Assembly (NCBI GenBank): GCA_015063625.1
Contig: SVTT01000015.1
Location: forward strand, 1-39,408
Source: Oscillospiraceae bacterium
Lineage (GTDB): Bacteria; Bacillota; Clostridia; Oscillospirales; CAG-272
Length of the DNA stretch: 39,408 bases
Reading direction: 5' to 3'
The notes beneath the pieces are model-generated. The model worked only from the letters and a program-made list of their open reading frames with translations. It did not search any database and was not told the origin of the DNA. Every line of letters begins with the position of its first letter. Position 1 is the first letter of the stretch. A program made the position numbers and the translations under genes. Shown one piece after another: positions 24,496-33,937 of the stretch.

Positions 24496-27400
24496 TTAAA
24501 GTGTGGCGCGAATGCTCGGAATATCCTCGGGTCTGATGATATACTGACCGTATTCCATCGCAGCATCGTCATCGGCAATATTCTCAAGGCGGTCGAGATC
24601 TGCGCCATCGGGTCGCAGCGTCATCATGACGTTATAACCGTCCGAAAGAATGATGATATCCCAACAATCGTCATTGACCTGTGCATTGGTGATCAGCGCA
24701 TTCTTTCCCGTCTTGGAGGGATCGATCTCGCTTCTGAAGCTCGTATAAACGGTCGTCCACCAAACGCATTGTGCATCAATGAGATCGTAAAGCTCAAATT
24801 CACAGCCCGTTCCGCCGTGATGTGCCACCTGCACCATGTCCGAGGAAAGATACTCGCCGTACATGGCGCGCATCCACATGCTGACGCGGCGCTGGGCATC
24901 GCCAAGCCACATCGCCGTGATCGGCACGCTGCCCTCGGTCACATGCCCCTTGCCGTCGGTATGATACATTGTGAATCGGATCACGGTGGTGACATCATTA
25001 AAGGTTTCAATGCTCCAGGGGTACATATCGCCGTGCGTGTAAAGCACCTCAAATTCCACGTTTCGGACAAAGAATTTTTGCCCCGTAAAGACCTTGACAT
25101 ACTTCACGTAACCGTTTTTATCCCGTAACCACTTGTCGGTACCGATGCGATAGCCGATCGCGGGGTTCGGGTTGCCACAGTTATAAAGCTCGTCATTCGA
25201 GGGATAGCTTGCGATCATCTGCTCCACCACGATCCTGCTGCGATAGCGATCAAGGAGCTTGATAAAGTTATTGTGATGGTCACCGTGCGAATGCGAGAGA
25301 TACCACGCTGCGATCACGATGGGGTCATCCTCGGTGGGGGCACTGCCGTGTGCCCTTTCGTGCAGCTCGGCAAGCACGTTGTAAAGCCTGCCCGTGTCAT
25401 CGACAACAGTGGAGCCATCGCCGCCGTCGAGCACAATGAAGCTGCCGTCCTCCAGCGTGATGATATAGCAATGACCGATATTCTGGGGATGAAGCTGCAT
25501 CGAGGTGACTGCCGTGTCGGTCACTCTCTCGTAGCTGCCAAGCGTCAGCATCGACTCGGGGATCAGATTGATATGGGTACCGTCGATCTCGGCGACCGAC
25601 ACTGTGATCGCAGGAGCATAGAGATCCGAAAGAGGCTGACCCTCACTGAACCTCTCCGACGCCGCATGGGCAAATGCCTGATAGGCAACGTGGATCAGCT
25701 GCGTCTTGCTCCCATTGACGTAGGTGCGGAAATAGCTGCCCTCCACGTCGTCGTTTTGCATATAGAGCATGTAGCCTGCGACACGGAGCTGCTCGCAATA
25801 GGCAAGAAACGCACCGACGTTCACTCCCTCATCTGCATAATAATACTGATAAGCGCCGTTGGCAATATCCAGAGCGCCCGAGAGCTGAAGCGTGGGCGTC
25901 GGGAAATCGGTCAAGAAGGAGGAGGTATCGGTGGCGGTCCTGACTGCCTCATAATCAAAGGGCAGCAGATAGCCTGTGACGTTGCCGCCCCCGTCCCTCA
26001 CCGCAAGCTCCTCAAGATCGTTCGTAAAGAGTGCCACCGCCTTGCGAAGGCTTTGATCGTTGTAGGATGCGATCACGATCTTGCCATCCTTGATCACATA
26101 GCCAAAGGCGTTGACATCCGATCCAAGCCGTCTGAGAAGTGCCGCCGTATCGGGATCACTCGTGATACCGATATGAATGGTCAGACCCGCGACGGTGTGA
26201 TCGTCCGAAATGGCAAAAAAGCGGTCGTCAGCGCCCGTGAACAGACGGCGAAGCACCGATGCCGCATAGGCGGGATAGTCGACCTGCAATTCGGAATTAT
26301 CCTCACCCCGATAACCACTCGCATCATAATACGAGGAGTGGAGATAGCCGCCTTCGTTCTTGCGGTCGACCGCGCCGTCGCGGTAACGGGAAAACACAAA
26401 CACGGTGTCGCTGTTAATGACATACATCGGCAGATCCGAGATGACACTTTCGCGGACTGTAAAGGTCGTGCCCGCATAGGTCGCAGTGAAGCAGTCAAGT
26501 GCCTTTTCGGTCAGGGCATTGGTGGTACCAACGATGACCAGCTTGCTGCCGATCACGCCGATATAATAGCCGTGCCCTTTGATCTTGGAAAGCGCCTGCT
26601 TGGTTTCCTCTCGTGCGGTATTGCCCACCAGGATCTCCTTTTCGGTCTTTGTACCGTTGAGCACCGTGATGCCGTAGACGGCACGCAGGTCATTGACGGC
26701 AGAGAGCACGCGCACAGTTGCATCATTGCCACAAACAATGCGGTATTCGCTCGGCGTGACCGTCACCTCGGTGGGGACGGCATAGCCGCAAATGCTCTGC
26801 ATCATCTGCTGCACCTCAGAGGGATAAGGGCTGTAGCTGCCCTGCCAATACAGCGATCGCTCGGTATAGGTGGCATCGGGGGCACTCCCTACGTCGGCGA
26901 GGGCGCTTTCGCAAAGCCGATCATATCTGCCCGCCTGCTCGGTTGCCTCGCAGGCGCTGTAATAATAAGTATTTCCCACCTTGGCATAGGAAACGGCAAG
27001 GAAGGGACGATGACGGTTGGTGGGCTTGATATTGATCAGCGCCGCATTGAAGGTATAGCCGCCCCCATCCTGCGGCACCAGGCTGTTTTTTGCCACCACA
27101 TCGGCAAAGATGCGATCCTGCTCAATACCTACTGCCATGGCATACGCCGAAAGTGCCGCGTGCGTGAAGCCTCCCGCCTCAGCCACATGATCGGCAGGGG
27201 CGATCAGAGTCCCGAGCGTGACCTCGGCACTGCCGAAGATCGCCTCAACGGCAGCAGCAGAGATCGCGGAGGTAAAACGGATCCCCTGTGAATCCTTGAC
27301 CGTGCGGAGTGTGGGCGCACCCACAAGCACGGGCGCTCTGCTCGCAAGCGTCGCCTCCAGTGAGATCTCGGTATAGTACTGCTTTCCGCCGTACCAAATG

Positions 27401-29316
27401 CGGGGAGATTCCGTGCTCATACCGATCACATCCTCTTGCTCACCCGACAGCACAAAGCAGCTCTTGAGTGCGGCACTTAGCATCACGCTGTTTTTGATGC
27501 TGAAGCTTCCGTTGCCGATCGAAAGATCCATTACCTGATTATTATGGGCTCGGTCGTCCACGAAAACGCCGCCGCTGATCGCGATCTCGCCCCCAAACGT
27601 ATGGTAAAGCTCTGTATAGTCATCGATGGGAGAATAGTGCTGATAAAGATCGGCGCCCGTACGCAAAATGGCACCGCCCGTCACGGTACTGCCTTCAAGC
27701 AAATGAAAGACGCCGCCCGAAATGTTGAGCTTGCCGCAGGGTGAGGAGCACCAAATAAGGCAGTCGCCTGCACCCTTGAAGGTGCCACCGCTGATGCTGA
27801 CGGTATACGGATAGCTTTTTGCCGTACGCAGATTGAAGATCCTACCGCCCGCCGTGGCATCAAACACGGGAGTGCCGCTGACGGTGATATTACCCGCACC
27901 CTGCCTTCCGTATGCACCGCCGTCACGCTTCACAAAGGCACTCGCCGCATGGTGAAAGATCGCCGCGGTACTGTCGGAGGTCACAAAGGTACCTCCCGTC
28001 ACCGTAACGTTGGAATTGACATCGTTATCGGTCAGCTGAAAGATCACCTGGGAGAGATCGCGCGCGGTGTCGGCGCGGTGCAGCACAAACGTGCCTCCGC
28101 TGATCACCAGCTCGCCTCCCGCGCAGTGGAACATGACCGCTCCCTTTGTGACCTCATCCTCACCCGACATCACCTTTTTTCCATACACGGCAAAGCTGCC
28201 CGACGTGATCGTCACGCGCGCGCTCCTCGTTTTGTTGGAGATCACGTCTGCCGAATTGAAGAACGAGATCAGGCGGCTTCCCGAAAAATCCGCGCCGAAT
28301 ACGGCATCCCCCGAGATGCTCAGCGCAACGGTGCCTCCCACCGCAAGCTGGATGTCACCGCCCTTGAAGGTGCCGCCGCTGATCGCGACGGTGGGCAGCT
28401 GATCCAGATTTTTGGTTGATATACAGTTGAGCCCCTTGCCGTTGCCAAGCATGGTAAAGGTACCGCCCGTGACAGTCAGTGCCCCTGCGGGGCGATCCTT
28501 CGTTTCGGTGGCGTAACCCCCGGAAACGCCCGCATCGTAGTCGACAATGCTCCCCGTGCCGTTGGTGGTAAAATTGCCGCCCGAAATTTTGACAGCAGAA
28601 ACGTGGTCACCGTCTGTCATACGAATAAGGGGCTTTGCGGTATTGGCAGGCATGGTAAAGCTGCCGCCCGAAATATTGATATTGGCGCCCGCCGCATTGA
28701 TCAAGCCGTGCGAAAAGGTGGTGTAGCCCTGAAAGCTGCCGCCCATGATGTTGACGGTATCATAGCTCTTGGTGGGTTTCAGCGAGGTGGCATGAAAGGC
28801 ACCGTTATTGGAATTGATCAGTGCACGACTGACCGAAACGCCCTTCGCACCGAATTCCGTATTGCCCGAAATATTGACCGTAGCACCGCTGCGATTGGTG
28901 ACATTGAGCTGTGCGGTGCCGCCCACAAACCGCGTGCCGTTGATATTGACGGTAGAGGTGCCCTCGACATAAACAATATAGCATGCCGGATTGGTTGCCC
29001 TCAGCGTGCCCTTGGTCAGATTGACCGTGCCTGACTTGATCGAAAGCCCCCTGCTTCCTCCAAACGAGATGGCATAGCTGCCACCGTCGACGGTATAGGT
29101 CTTGTTGACATCCAGAACCACGATCTCGTTTTCGACCGTGTTGCCCATCAGATGAATGGTGCCGCCCTGCGGCACTGCGGCAACTGCCTCGGCAAGCGTT
29201 TCATAGCTACTGCCGCCAACCTGATAATTCCCCGTTGCCGAGATCGACAGCACCGTCAAAAGAGCAAGTGCGGTCACGGTCAGAATCAAATAAAGGACTC
29301 TAAGCTGCTTTTTCAT
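24496..29316 (-). CDS. Secreted parallel beta-helix protein with C-terminal metallo-beta-lactamase-fold domain
   Basis: The start MKKQLRVLYLILTVTALALL follows AAGGAGG and gives 1606 residues with a signal peptide (about 1-28). Residues about 40-620 hold some fifteen right-handed beta-helix rungs, repeatedly ISGGTF, INISGGSF or VTVTGGTF. A middle part (about 640-1250) contains HGYYIGVIGSKLVIVG-type repeats seen in large clostridial extracellular proteins. The C-terminal part is an MBL-fold hydrolase: HSHGDH at 1342-1347 and a second His pair in VAHHGG (1499-1500), which with conserved Asp would bind two metals. The substrate is unknown; surface carbohydrate or cell-envelope esters are possible. 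No sortase or S-layer motif is seen. A cytosolic MBL-fold protein is encoded about 3 kb further upstream in the transcription direction. Confidence 0.82.
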   Translation of the reverse strand: MKKQLRVLYLILTVTALALLTVLSISATGNYQVGGSSYETLAEAVAAVPQGGTIHLMGNTVENEIVVLDVNKTYTVDGGSYAISFGGSRGLSIKSGTVNLTKGTLRATNPACYIVYVEGTSTVNINGTRFVGGTAQLNVTNRSGATVNISGNTEFGAKGVSVSRALINSNNGAFHATSLKPTKSYDTVNIMGGSFQGYTTFSHGLINAAGANINISGGSFTMPANTAKPLIRMTDGDHVSAVKISGGNFTTNGTGSIVDYDAGVSGGYATETKDRPAGALTVTGGTFTMLGNGKGLNCISTKNLDQLPTVAISGGTFKGGDIQLAVGGTVALSISGDAVFGADFSGSRLISFFNSADVISNKTRSARVTITSGSFAVYGKKVMSGEDEVTKGAVMFHCAGGELVISGGTFVLHRADTARDLSQVIFQLTDNDVNSNVTVTGGTFVTSDSTAAIFHHAASAFVKRDGGAYGRQGAGNITVSGTPVFDATAGGRIFNLRTAKSYPYTVSISGGTFKGAGDCLIWCSSPCGKLNISGGVFHLLEGSTVTGGAILRTGADLYQHYSPIDDYTELYHTFGGEIAISGGVFVDDRAHNNQVMDLSIGNGSFSIKNSVMLSAALKSCFVLSGEQEDVIGMSTESPRIWYGGKQYYTEISLEATLASRAPVLVGAPTLRTVKDSQGIRFTSAISAAAVEAIFGSAEVTLGTLIAPADHVAEAGGFTHAALSAYAMAVGIEQDRIFADVVAKNSLVPQDGGGYTFNAALINIKPTNRHRPFLAVSYAKVGNTYYYSACEATEQAGRYDRLCESALADVGSAPDATYTERSLYWQGSYSPYPSEVQQMMQSICGYAVPTEVTVTPSEYRIVCGNDATVRVLSAVNDLRAVYGITVLNGTKTEKEILVGNTAREETKQALSKIKGHGYYIGVIGSKLVIVGTTNALTEKALDCFTATYAGTTFTVRESVISDLPMYVINSDTVFVFSRYRDGAVDRKNEGGYLHSSYYDASGYRGEDNSELQVDYPAYAASVLRRLFTGADDRFFAISDDHTVAGLTIHIGITSDPDTAALLRRLGSDVNAFGYVIKDGKIVIASYNDQSLRKAVALFTNDLEELAVRDGGGNVTGYLLPFDYEAVRTATDTSSFLTDFPTPTLQLSGALDIANGAYQYYYADEGVNVGAFLAYCEQLRVAGYMLYMQNDDVEGSYFRTYVNGSKTQLIHVAYQAFAHAASERFSEGQPLSDLYAPAITVSVAEIDGTHINLIPESMLTLGSYERVTDTAVTSMQLHPQNIGHCYIITLEDGSFIVLDGGDGSTVVDDTGRLYNVLAELHERAHGSAPTEDDPIVIAAWYLSHSHGDHHNNFIKLLDRYRSRIVVEQMIASYPSNDELYNCGNPNPAIGYRIGTDKWLRDKNGYVKYVKVFTGQKFFVRNVEFEVLYTHGDMYPWSIETFNDVTTVIRFTMYHTDGKGHVTEGSVPITAMWLGDAQRRVSMWMRAMYGEYLSSDMVQVAHHGGTGCEFELYDLIDAQCVWWTTVYTSFRSEIDPSKTGKNALITNAQVNDDCWDIIILSDGYNVMMTLRPDGADLDRLENIADDDAAMEYGQYIIRPEDIPSIRATL

Positions 29317-29367
29317 CACTGCCTCCTTATATGCGATCGTGTGTCGCGCGCGGCTCCCTTTAAGGCA

Positions 29368-29396
29368 ATTATATCGGAACAAGAGTTTCCCGTCAA
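29368..29396 (-). promoter_or_regulatory. Sigma-70 type promoter of the beta-helix/MBL gene
   Basis: TTGACG and TATAAT are separated by 17 bp on the minus strand, about 50 bp upstream of the chosen start. This also argues against the longer reading frame that starts upstream of the promoter. Confidence 0.75.
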
Positions 29397-29440
29397 GTTC
29401 TGTGAAATATATTTTCTCGGTTTTTGACAAAATGCTGCTC

Positions 29441-30433
29441 TCAAGCGTGTTGCGTTAAATTCTGCTTGCAGAGAATGCCGCCCTTTTGTAACGGATACGG
29501 GCAAAGCGCCTCCGCATCAAGCGGCGTTGCATGCAGATCTGCGGCAAACACCGCAGGTGAACGGTGGGTCTTGTAGTAGTAAATCCCCCGCGCCAAATTC
29601 ATGCAAGCGGCATAGGTGGTATAATGGTATGCGTTTTCCTCGGTAAGAACAATCCCCTTGACGGGTGCAAGCGCCCCGAGAGCCGAAAAGCAGGTCGCCA
29701 CATTTTCCTCCTCCTCTCCATCCAACACGGTCATCTCCCGAAGGAAGGTCGCCTTGACAAAGCGAGAAGCGGAGGAATAGTCCCCCGGCAATCCCAGCGC
29801 GCCAAGCCCCGTCCCAAGCGTGATCGACGGCATCTTCTGCAAAAAACGAGCCGTCGGTGAGTCGTTGCTCAGGTGACGGTAGCGGGCAACATTGAACATA
29901 TGAAATTCAAAGGGTGGATTGTTGGCAAGCACTCTTGTGGGATTTTCGTATACCATCATGCCCTCTTTTGTGGGCTCGACCACCAGAGCGCCACTGCGAT
30001 CACCCACAAAAAAATGCAAGGGTGTCAGCGGAACGTCACTGCAAAAGGGCGTGTTGGCAAGAGAGGTTTTGTCAAGCAGTGCTCTTGCCTCAGCAAGGCT
30101 ACCGCATTGTGACAAGACCCAGGGGATCAGTTCAAACGGCGCGATCTCATAACATCCCTTGCAGTGACCGCCGCCGTAAACGGCATATTGCGGAAAATGA
30201 AGTCCCGCCATGCAAAGCCCCTGCTCGTTGACGGCATCGGCAAACAGCGGATATCCCTTCATCACTGCCGCCATACCGATCATGGCATAATGCTCCCGTA
30301 CACGGTGACGTCCACCGAACAAAAAGCCAAATCGGCGCGGCAAAACCACCACGCGCTCCCCAAAGGTATCCTCAAGATCCATATTCCGACAAAAATAAGT
30401 GCCCGTACCCGAAAGCATCATACAAGTACACAT
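29441..30433 (-). CDS. Choloylglycine hydrolase family protein (bile salt hydrolase-like)
   Basis: Ntn-hydrolase family that cleaves the amide of conjugated bile acids or of related N-acyl compounds. The start at MCTCMM (330 residues) follows AAAGGAGG and exposes Cys2, the N-terminal nucleophile. Other family residues are Arg16 and Asp19 (CRNMDL), Asn171 in VLANNP and Arg224 in SASRF. The position equal to Asn82 of the Clostridium perfringens enzyme (recalled from family knowledge) is His79 in AGLHFP, which may alter specificity. No signal peptide is seen, as usual. It is consistent with life in an animal gut. Specificity between bile salts and penicillin V or acyl-homoserine-type substrates cannot be settled from sequence. 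Confidence 0.85.
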   Translation of the reverse strand: MCTCMMLSGTGTYFCRNMDLEDTFGERVVVLPRRFGFLFGGRHRVREHYAMIGMAAVMKGYPLFADAVNEQGLCMAGLHFPQYAVYGGGHCKGCYEIAPFELIPWVLSQCGSLAEARALLDKTSLANTPFCSDVPLTPLHFFVGDRSGALVVEPTKEGMMVYENPTRVLANNPPFEFHMFNVARYRHLSNDSPTARFLQKMPSITLGTGLGALGLPGDYSSASRFVKATFLREMTVLDGEEEENVATCFSALGALAPVKGIVLTEENAYHYTTYAACMNLARGIYYYKTHRSPAVFAADLHATPLDAEALCPYPLQKGGILCKQNLTQHA

Positions 30434-30599
30434 TGATACTCCTCCTTTCTTTCTCTCTATTTTTAGAAAAATCCTGCTTTTTATGCGTTTAGCACAGGGT
30501 TTCGGGTGCCATTGCGGCATTCTCGGATATTCGGTAGAGGTTGGCGTCTTGTTTGTCAGCGTCCTCACGGTATTGCGGTATGCATCAAACCCGGGAGAT

Positions 30600-30680
30600 A
30601 GGGGGCGGCGCCCTCTGCACCGATCCAAGGGGTTATTATTCGCTTTTTACGGGCTGTCGCGGGCGCCGCCCCCACCATGT
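30600..30680. repeat. Fragment of the intergenic GGGCGCC repeat family
   Basis: GGGGGCGGCGCCCTC and ACGGGCTGTCGCGGGCGCCG resemble the core of the 69-71 bp repeats at 2947-3655 and 16344-16530, but only as diverged single fragments. They lie in the 454-bp gap between rtcB and the choloylglycine hydrolase gene. Confidence 0.5.
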
Positions 30681-30692
30681 GTGTGCTGTAAT

Positions 30693-30736
30693 CAGAGATG
30701 GCACCCTCTTTCTTAAGAAAGAGGGTGCCATCTCTG
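30693..30736. repeat. Perfect 44-bp palindrome
   Basis: Two 22-bp arms meet with no loop at TTAA (30713-30716); the left arm begins CAGAGATGGCACCCTC. No T-run follows. It lies downstream of rtcB and could act in transcript ending, or be a mobile or recombination palindrome. Confidence 0.8.
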
Positions 30737-30756
30737 TCGAGCAATTGTCAAGGATG

Positions 30757-30790
30757 GGGGGACGGAGAACGCAAGCATTCTCCGTCCCCC
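30757..30790 (-). terminator. GC-rich hairpin downstream of rtcB
   Basis: GGGGGACGGAGAA pairs with TTCTCCGTCCCCC around a short loop. Lack of a T-run makes termination uncertain, but it is the first strong hairpin after the rtcB stop. Confidence 0.45.
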
Positions 30791-30887
30791 TTCCTGTCGG
30801 TAGGTTTCGCTCCTTATTCAATTTCTTAAAAGCAGTTATCTTAACGGGGGCACCTTATCCTGCCCCTTGCGGAAGAATCAACGCCCT

Positions 30888-32075
30888 TCAATCCTCCCCG
30901 TCCTTTGTTTCCTCATCGGCAATGTGTTTGCTTGCCTTGAAATTATAAAGAGGCGTCAAAATATCGTTAACGGTCACGGTCGGCTCAACGGCATCCAGGA
31001 TCTCATCGATACGGCGATATGCCATGGGGGACTCATCCAAGGTCGATTCCCCCACAGATGTGGTGAAGATCCCCTTCATTTCAGCCACATAATCGGCAAG
31101 ACTGATGCCCGCCTTGGCATCCGAACGCTTCATCACTCTTCCCGAGCCGTGCGGTGCCGTGAAATTCCAATCCGCATTCCCCTTTCCGGTACAAAGTAGG
31201 CTGCCGTCCTTCATATTGATGGGAATCAGTAGCCTTTTCCCCTTCGCAGCGTTTACGGCACCCTTTCGCAAAATGCGACTGCTCGTATCAATGTAATTGT
31301 GGATCGTGGCAAAGCAATCGTCGGCGTCAAGTCCCATATGATACATGATTCGCTCACCGATATCGCGCCGATTTCGCTCGGCATAGGAAATTGCAATATC
31401 CATATCGTGCAGATAGCGCGCCAATCGCGTTCCCGACAAAAAGCATTCTTCGGGAGATTTGGTGGAGCGTATTTCCGATGGCTTCAGCTTTCTGCGAGCT
31501 GCCTCCTCGATACCAATGCCGTTCGCCTCAAAAAACGCCTCATTTTGGTGATAAAGCGCCACATCTCTGCCAAGACGGCGGCTGCCAGAGTGGATCACGA
31601 GGTACAGGTGCCCCGAAAGATCCTGACCGACCTCGATAAAATGATTTCCGCCGCCCAGTGTTCCCATCGCCCTCGCAACCGTTTCGTGGCGAAGATGATC
31701 ATAGCAATAAAGCTCCTGAAGCGGAATCGCACGAACAGCGGGATTGGCACTCGAAAAGATCGCGGCACCTGACGGCACATGCGCTCTGATGACCTCGTCA
31801 AGCCTTGCAAAATCAATGCTTTTCGCGGTAAGACAAAAGACCTGCATACCGCATCCGATGTCACCACCCACATAGGCGGGATTGACCTTGTCCCCTACGG
31901 TCATGGAGGTGCCAACCGTGCATCCCTCAGCGGCGTGCATATCGGGCATCATGCGGATCACAGCGCTCCGAAGCTCCTCTGTGTTGCACATCCGAAGCAC
32001 CTGTCCGTAGGATTCACTATCCACCATAGAGGCATAAATGACTGCCTTATTATATTTTCCCGTAACTTCAAACAT
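30888..32075 (-). CDS. rtcB: RtcB-family RNA ligase
   Basis: Joins RNA ends with 3'-phosphate or 2',3'-cyclic phosphate to 5'-OH through a GMP intermediate; in bacteria it serves RNA repair. The 395-residue form starts at MFEVTGK because AGGAGG lies 9 bases upstream; an ATG six bases earlier (32081) is an alternative. Conserved elements are MPDMHAAEGCTVG, GGDIGCGM (metal ligand Cys75), GGGNHFIE (His145), HSGSRRLG (His162), a His at 259 and the guanylated His309 in APHGSGR. It belongs to the shorter bacterial type (about 400 residues). No RtcA, archease or RtcR regulator is adjacent. It lies 39 bp after the MBL-fold gene on the same strand and may be co-transcribed with it. Confidence 0.9.
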   Translation of the reverse strand: MFEVTGKYNKAVIYASMVDSESYGQVLRMCNTEELRSAVIRMMPDMHAAEGCTVGTSMTVGDKVNPAYVGGDIGCGMQVFCLTAKSIDFARLDEVIRAHVPSGAAIFSSANPAVRAIPLQELYCYDHLRHETVARAMGTLGGGNHFIEVGQDLSGHLYLVIHSGSRRLGRDVALYHQNEAFFEANGIGIEEAARRKLKPSEIRSTKSPEECFLSGTRLARYLHDMDIAISYAERNRRDIGERIMYHMGLDADDCFATIHNYIDTSSRILRKGAVNAAKGKRLLIPINMKDGSLLCTGKGNADWNFTAPHGSGRVMKRSDAKAGISLADYVAEMKGIFTTSVGESTLDESPMAYRRIDEILDAVEPTVTVNDILTPLYNFKASKHIADEETKDGED

Positions 32076-32114
32076 CGTCATCCCCCTCCTTTCTGTCTTC
32101 GATCATTCTGATGG

Positions 32115-33677
32115 TCAGAATGTCATGGAAGCGTAGCTCGCCGCGTGATGCCTATGAGATACCACCATGGGCTTATCGCATAGAAATCGCACAGCAAACG
32201 GTACGTCTTCTGGGATCCCCTTTCGCTTCAAGGAATCTCCATTAAAGAAAAGCGCATCGCCGTCTGCTTCCTCGCCGATGATGCAGAGTGTGCGCAAGCT
32301 GCTCGCGGGGATCTCGGCTTTGATAAAACGGATCGCGCATTCCTTCGCCTCAAAAAACAATTCAATATCCACCGTAGCGGGCAACGCGGTCATATTCAAC
32401 AGCGTAAAAGAAAAATCCTCCTTGCATGATGTCGATAATCCGGTATATACCCAGGTGCGCGCACCGTTGTCACGCTCACCGCGAGCGCATTTTTCCTTCA
32501 TCTCTCGCCTCACATGATCATCGGCAGTATATGGCAACGTAATGGTACGTTGTGTGCTCCCCGTAATGATTTCTTTTACGTTCGCGGCGTTCATCAGATA
32601 TCGCGTTCCCTCACGGTAACTGCAAAAAAAGGTGTATGCCGAATAATCCGAAACGGGCAGAAGACACACCTGCGGCTTTATCAGATCATAGCCCCGAATT
32701 TCTGACGATGCCTCCCCACATTGAAACCCGTGATGAGGAACCTGTAAAATATCCGCCTTCAAATAGCTACCGTAGCGTTCGGGCAATCGGGCATAGCTGA
32801 ATCCCGCATCGGTCGTCCAGAGGATGGTCTGTCCGCCAAGACACATGCGTATGACAAGCGACGTGGCATTGATGTTTTTCGACACGTGGATCGTATCATC
32901 CATACACGACAGCACCTCACAATCGGCATCACCGATACGGTATCTCTGCCCGGTGTGCAGCGTATAGCTCTGTGCACCCGTCCTTTTTATCCGTTCAAGC
33001 ATACGAGGGATGTTCGTGATCTCCGACACGTCATCAGTAAATCTTGCGTCCTTGTATGAGAGATCCGGATAATGCTCAAGATCATCCGCTTCCGGAAAAT
33101 TCAACATGACCTTTTCTATCAACACTTCATCGGCATAGCGATCCACGAATCCAATAAAGCATTGATAGTGATCGATGTGCGGATGCGACATGATCCATGC
33201 GGCAATGATCGGCTTGCTTTCGGGACTTTCGTTCTTCAGACAGCAAAACAAGCGGTCACGGTCCGGCTCAAAATTATAACCACCGTCTATCACAACAAAT
33301 CGCCCGTCAGACAGGCGGATCGCATAAGACATCCCGAAATCCTCCAGCATGATCTGAGTGATCTGCGGCGAAACGGATAGGTTCTTGCATGTATCGACAT
33401 AAGAAAAATAGCGGCAGAAATCCTCGATGACGATTCTTAATTCCCTTATGAAGCTATAATAATTGATAAAAACGCCCTGCTTTCCCTTTGACAGTGCGGC
33501 AAAGCGGTGTATGGGGGTACGGTACTCCTCTTTCTTGACATACGCGACACCTTCAAAAAGTGCGCAATAGTCATCAAAGGATCGGTCATCTGCATCCGCA
33601 ATGTGAAACACGCGGTTATGACGGTTTTCTTGATTCTGAATGCACGTTTTCTCGCCAAAGGCAGGTATGTTACACAT
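32115..33677 (-). CDS. Cytosolic metallo-beta-lactamase-fold hydrolase
   Basis: The protein has 520 residues without a signal peptide; the start follows AAAGGA at 6 bases. The MBL core runs from about 110 to 380: GMSYAIRLSDGRFVVIDGGY, HPHIDH metal motif (His165, His167, Asp169, His170), ILWTTDAG and the late His pair in VPHHGF (315-316). Architecture and order resemble the C-terminal domain of the 1606-residue secreted protein in this window, so the two are probably distant paralogues. The C-terminal 120 residues look like a beta-rich domain. No RNA-processing (beta-CASP) motif is present. The function is unknown, likely a hydrolase of a phosphate or carboxyl ester. The gene may form an operon with rtcB. 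Confidence 0.8.
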   Translation of the reverse strand: MCNIPAFGEKTCIQNQENRHNRVFHIADADDRSFDDYCALFEGVAYVKKEEYRTPIHRFAALSKGKQGVFINYYSFIRELRIVIEDFCRYFSYVDTCKNLSVSPQITQIMLEDFGMSYAIRLSDGRFVVIDGGYNFEPDRDRLFCCLKNESPESKPIIAAWIMSHPHIDHYQCFIGFVDRYADEVLIEKVMLNFPEADDLEHYPDLSYKDARFTDDVSEITNIPRMLERIKRTGAQSYTLHTGQRYRIGDADCEVLSCMDDTIHVSKNINATSLVIRMCLGGQTILWTTDAGFSYARLPERYGSYLKADILQVPHHGFQCGEASSEIRGYDLIKPQVCLLPVSDYSAYTFFCSYREGTRYLMNAANVKEIITGSTQRTITLPYTADDHVRREMKEKCARGERDNGARTWVYTGLSTSCKEDFSFTLLNMTALPATVDIELFFEAKECAIRFIKAEIPASSLRTLCIIGEEADGDALFFNGDSLKRKGIPEDVPFAVRFLCDKPMVVSHRHHAASYASMTF

Positions 33678-33933
33678 GATACGTCCTTTCCCCCTCTGCT
33701 TTTTGAAATTTGATCCGGTCGATCGGCAGCATGCTCGATCCCCACAGGAAATGATCCGAGCTCATCCCTGACAATAGAGCACATAGCGTTATTGTTATGA
33801 CCGAGAAAAGCCGAACGGACAGGCCATTACATGCACTCTCTTGGGAAGGTGCGGCAAGACAAAGGATACAAAAAAGGATTGCCACGAGATCGCCCTGCTT
33901 GATTCCGATTCCTTTTGCTTCTTTACGACCCAT
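33670..33933 (-). CDS. Possible small membrane protein, leaderless
   Basis: This 87-residue frame overlaps the next gene by 8 bp (its stop codon lies inside the sequence ATGTGTAA that starts the MBL gene). Two hydrophobic stretches are visible, about 15-30 (DLVAILFCILCLAA) and 43-58 (LFSVITITLCALLSGM). It has no ribosome binding site; its ATG lies 4-5 bases after a perfect promoter, so it could only be translated as a leaderless transcript. The alternative is an untranslated leader of about 255 nt for the MBL gene. I do not recognise the protein. Confidence 0.3.
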   Translation of the reverse strand: MGRKEAKGIGIKQGDLVAILFCILCLAAPSQESACNGLSVRLFSVITITLCALLSGMSSDHFLWGSSMLPIDRIKFQKAEGERTYHV

Positions 33934-33937
33934 ACAA

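Noticed and set aside
25273-27291. 672-codon plus-strand frame opposite the beta-helix gene
   Set aside because: It is antisense to a gene with a promoter, ribosome binding site, signal peptide and MBL motifs. The antisense frame has none of these.
30693-30736. Classical intrinsic terminator for rtcB
   Set aside because: The palindrome has no loop and no T-run on either strand, so it is reported as a palindrome only.
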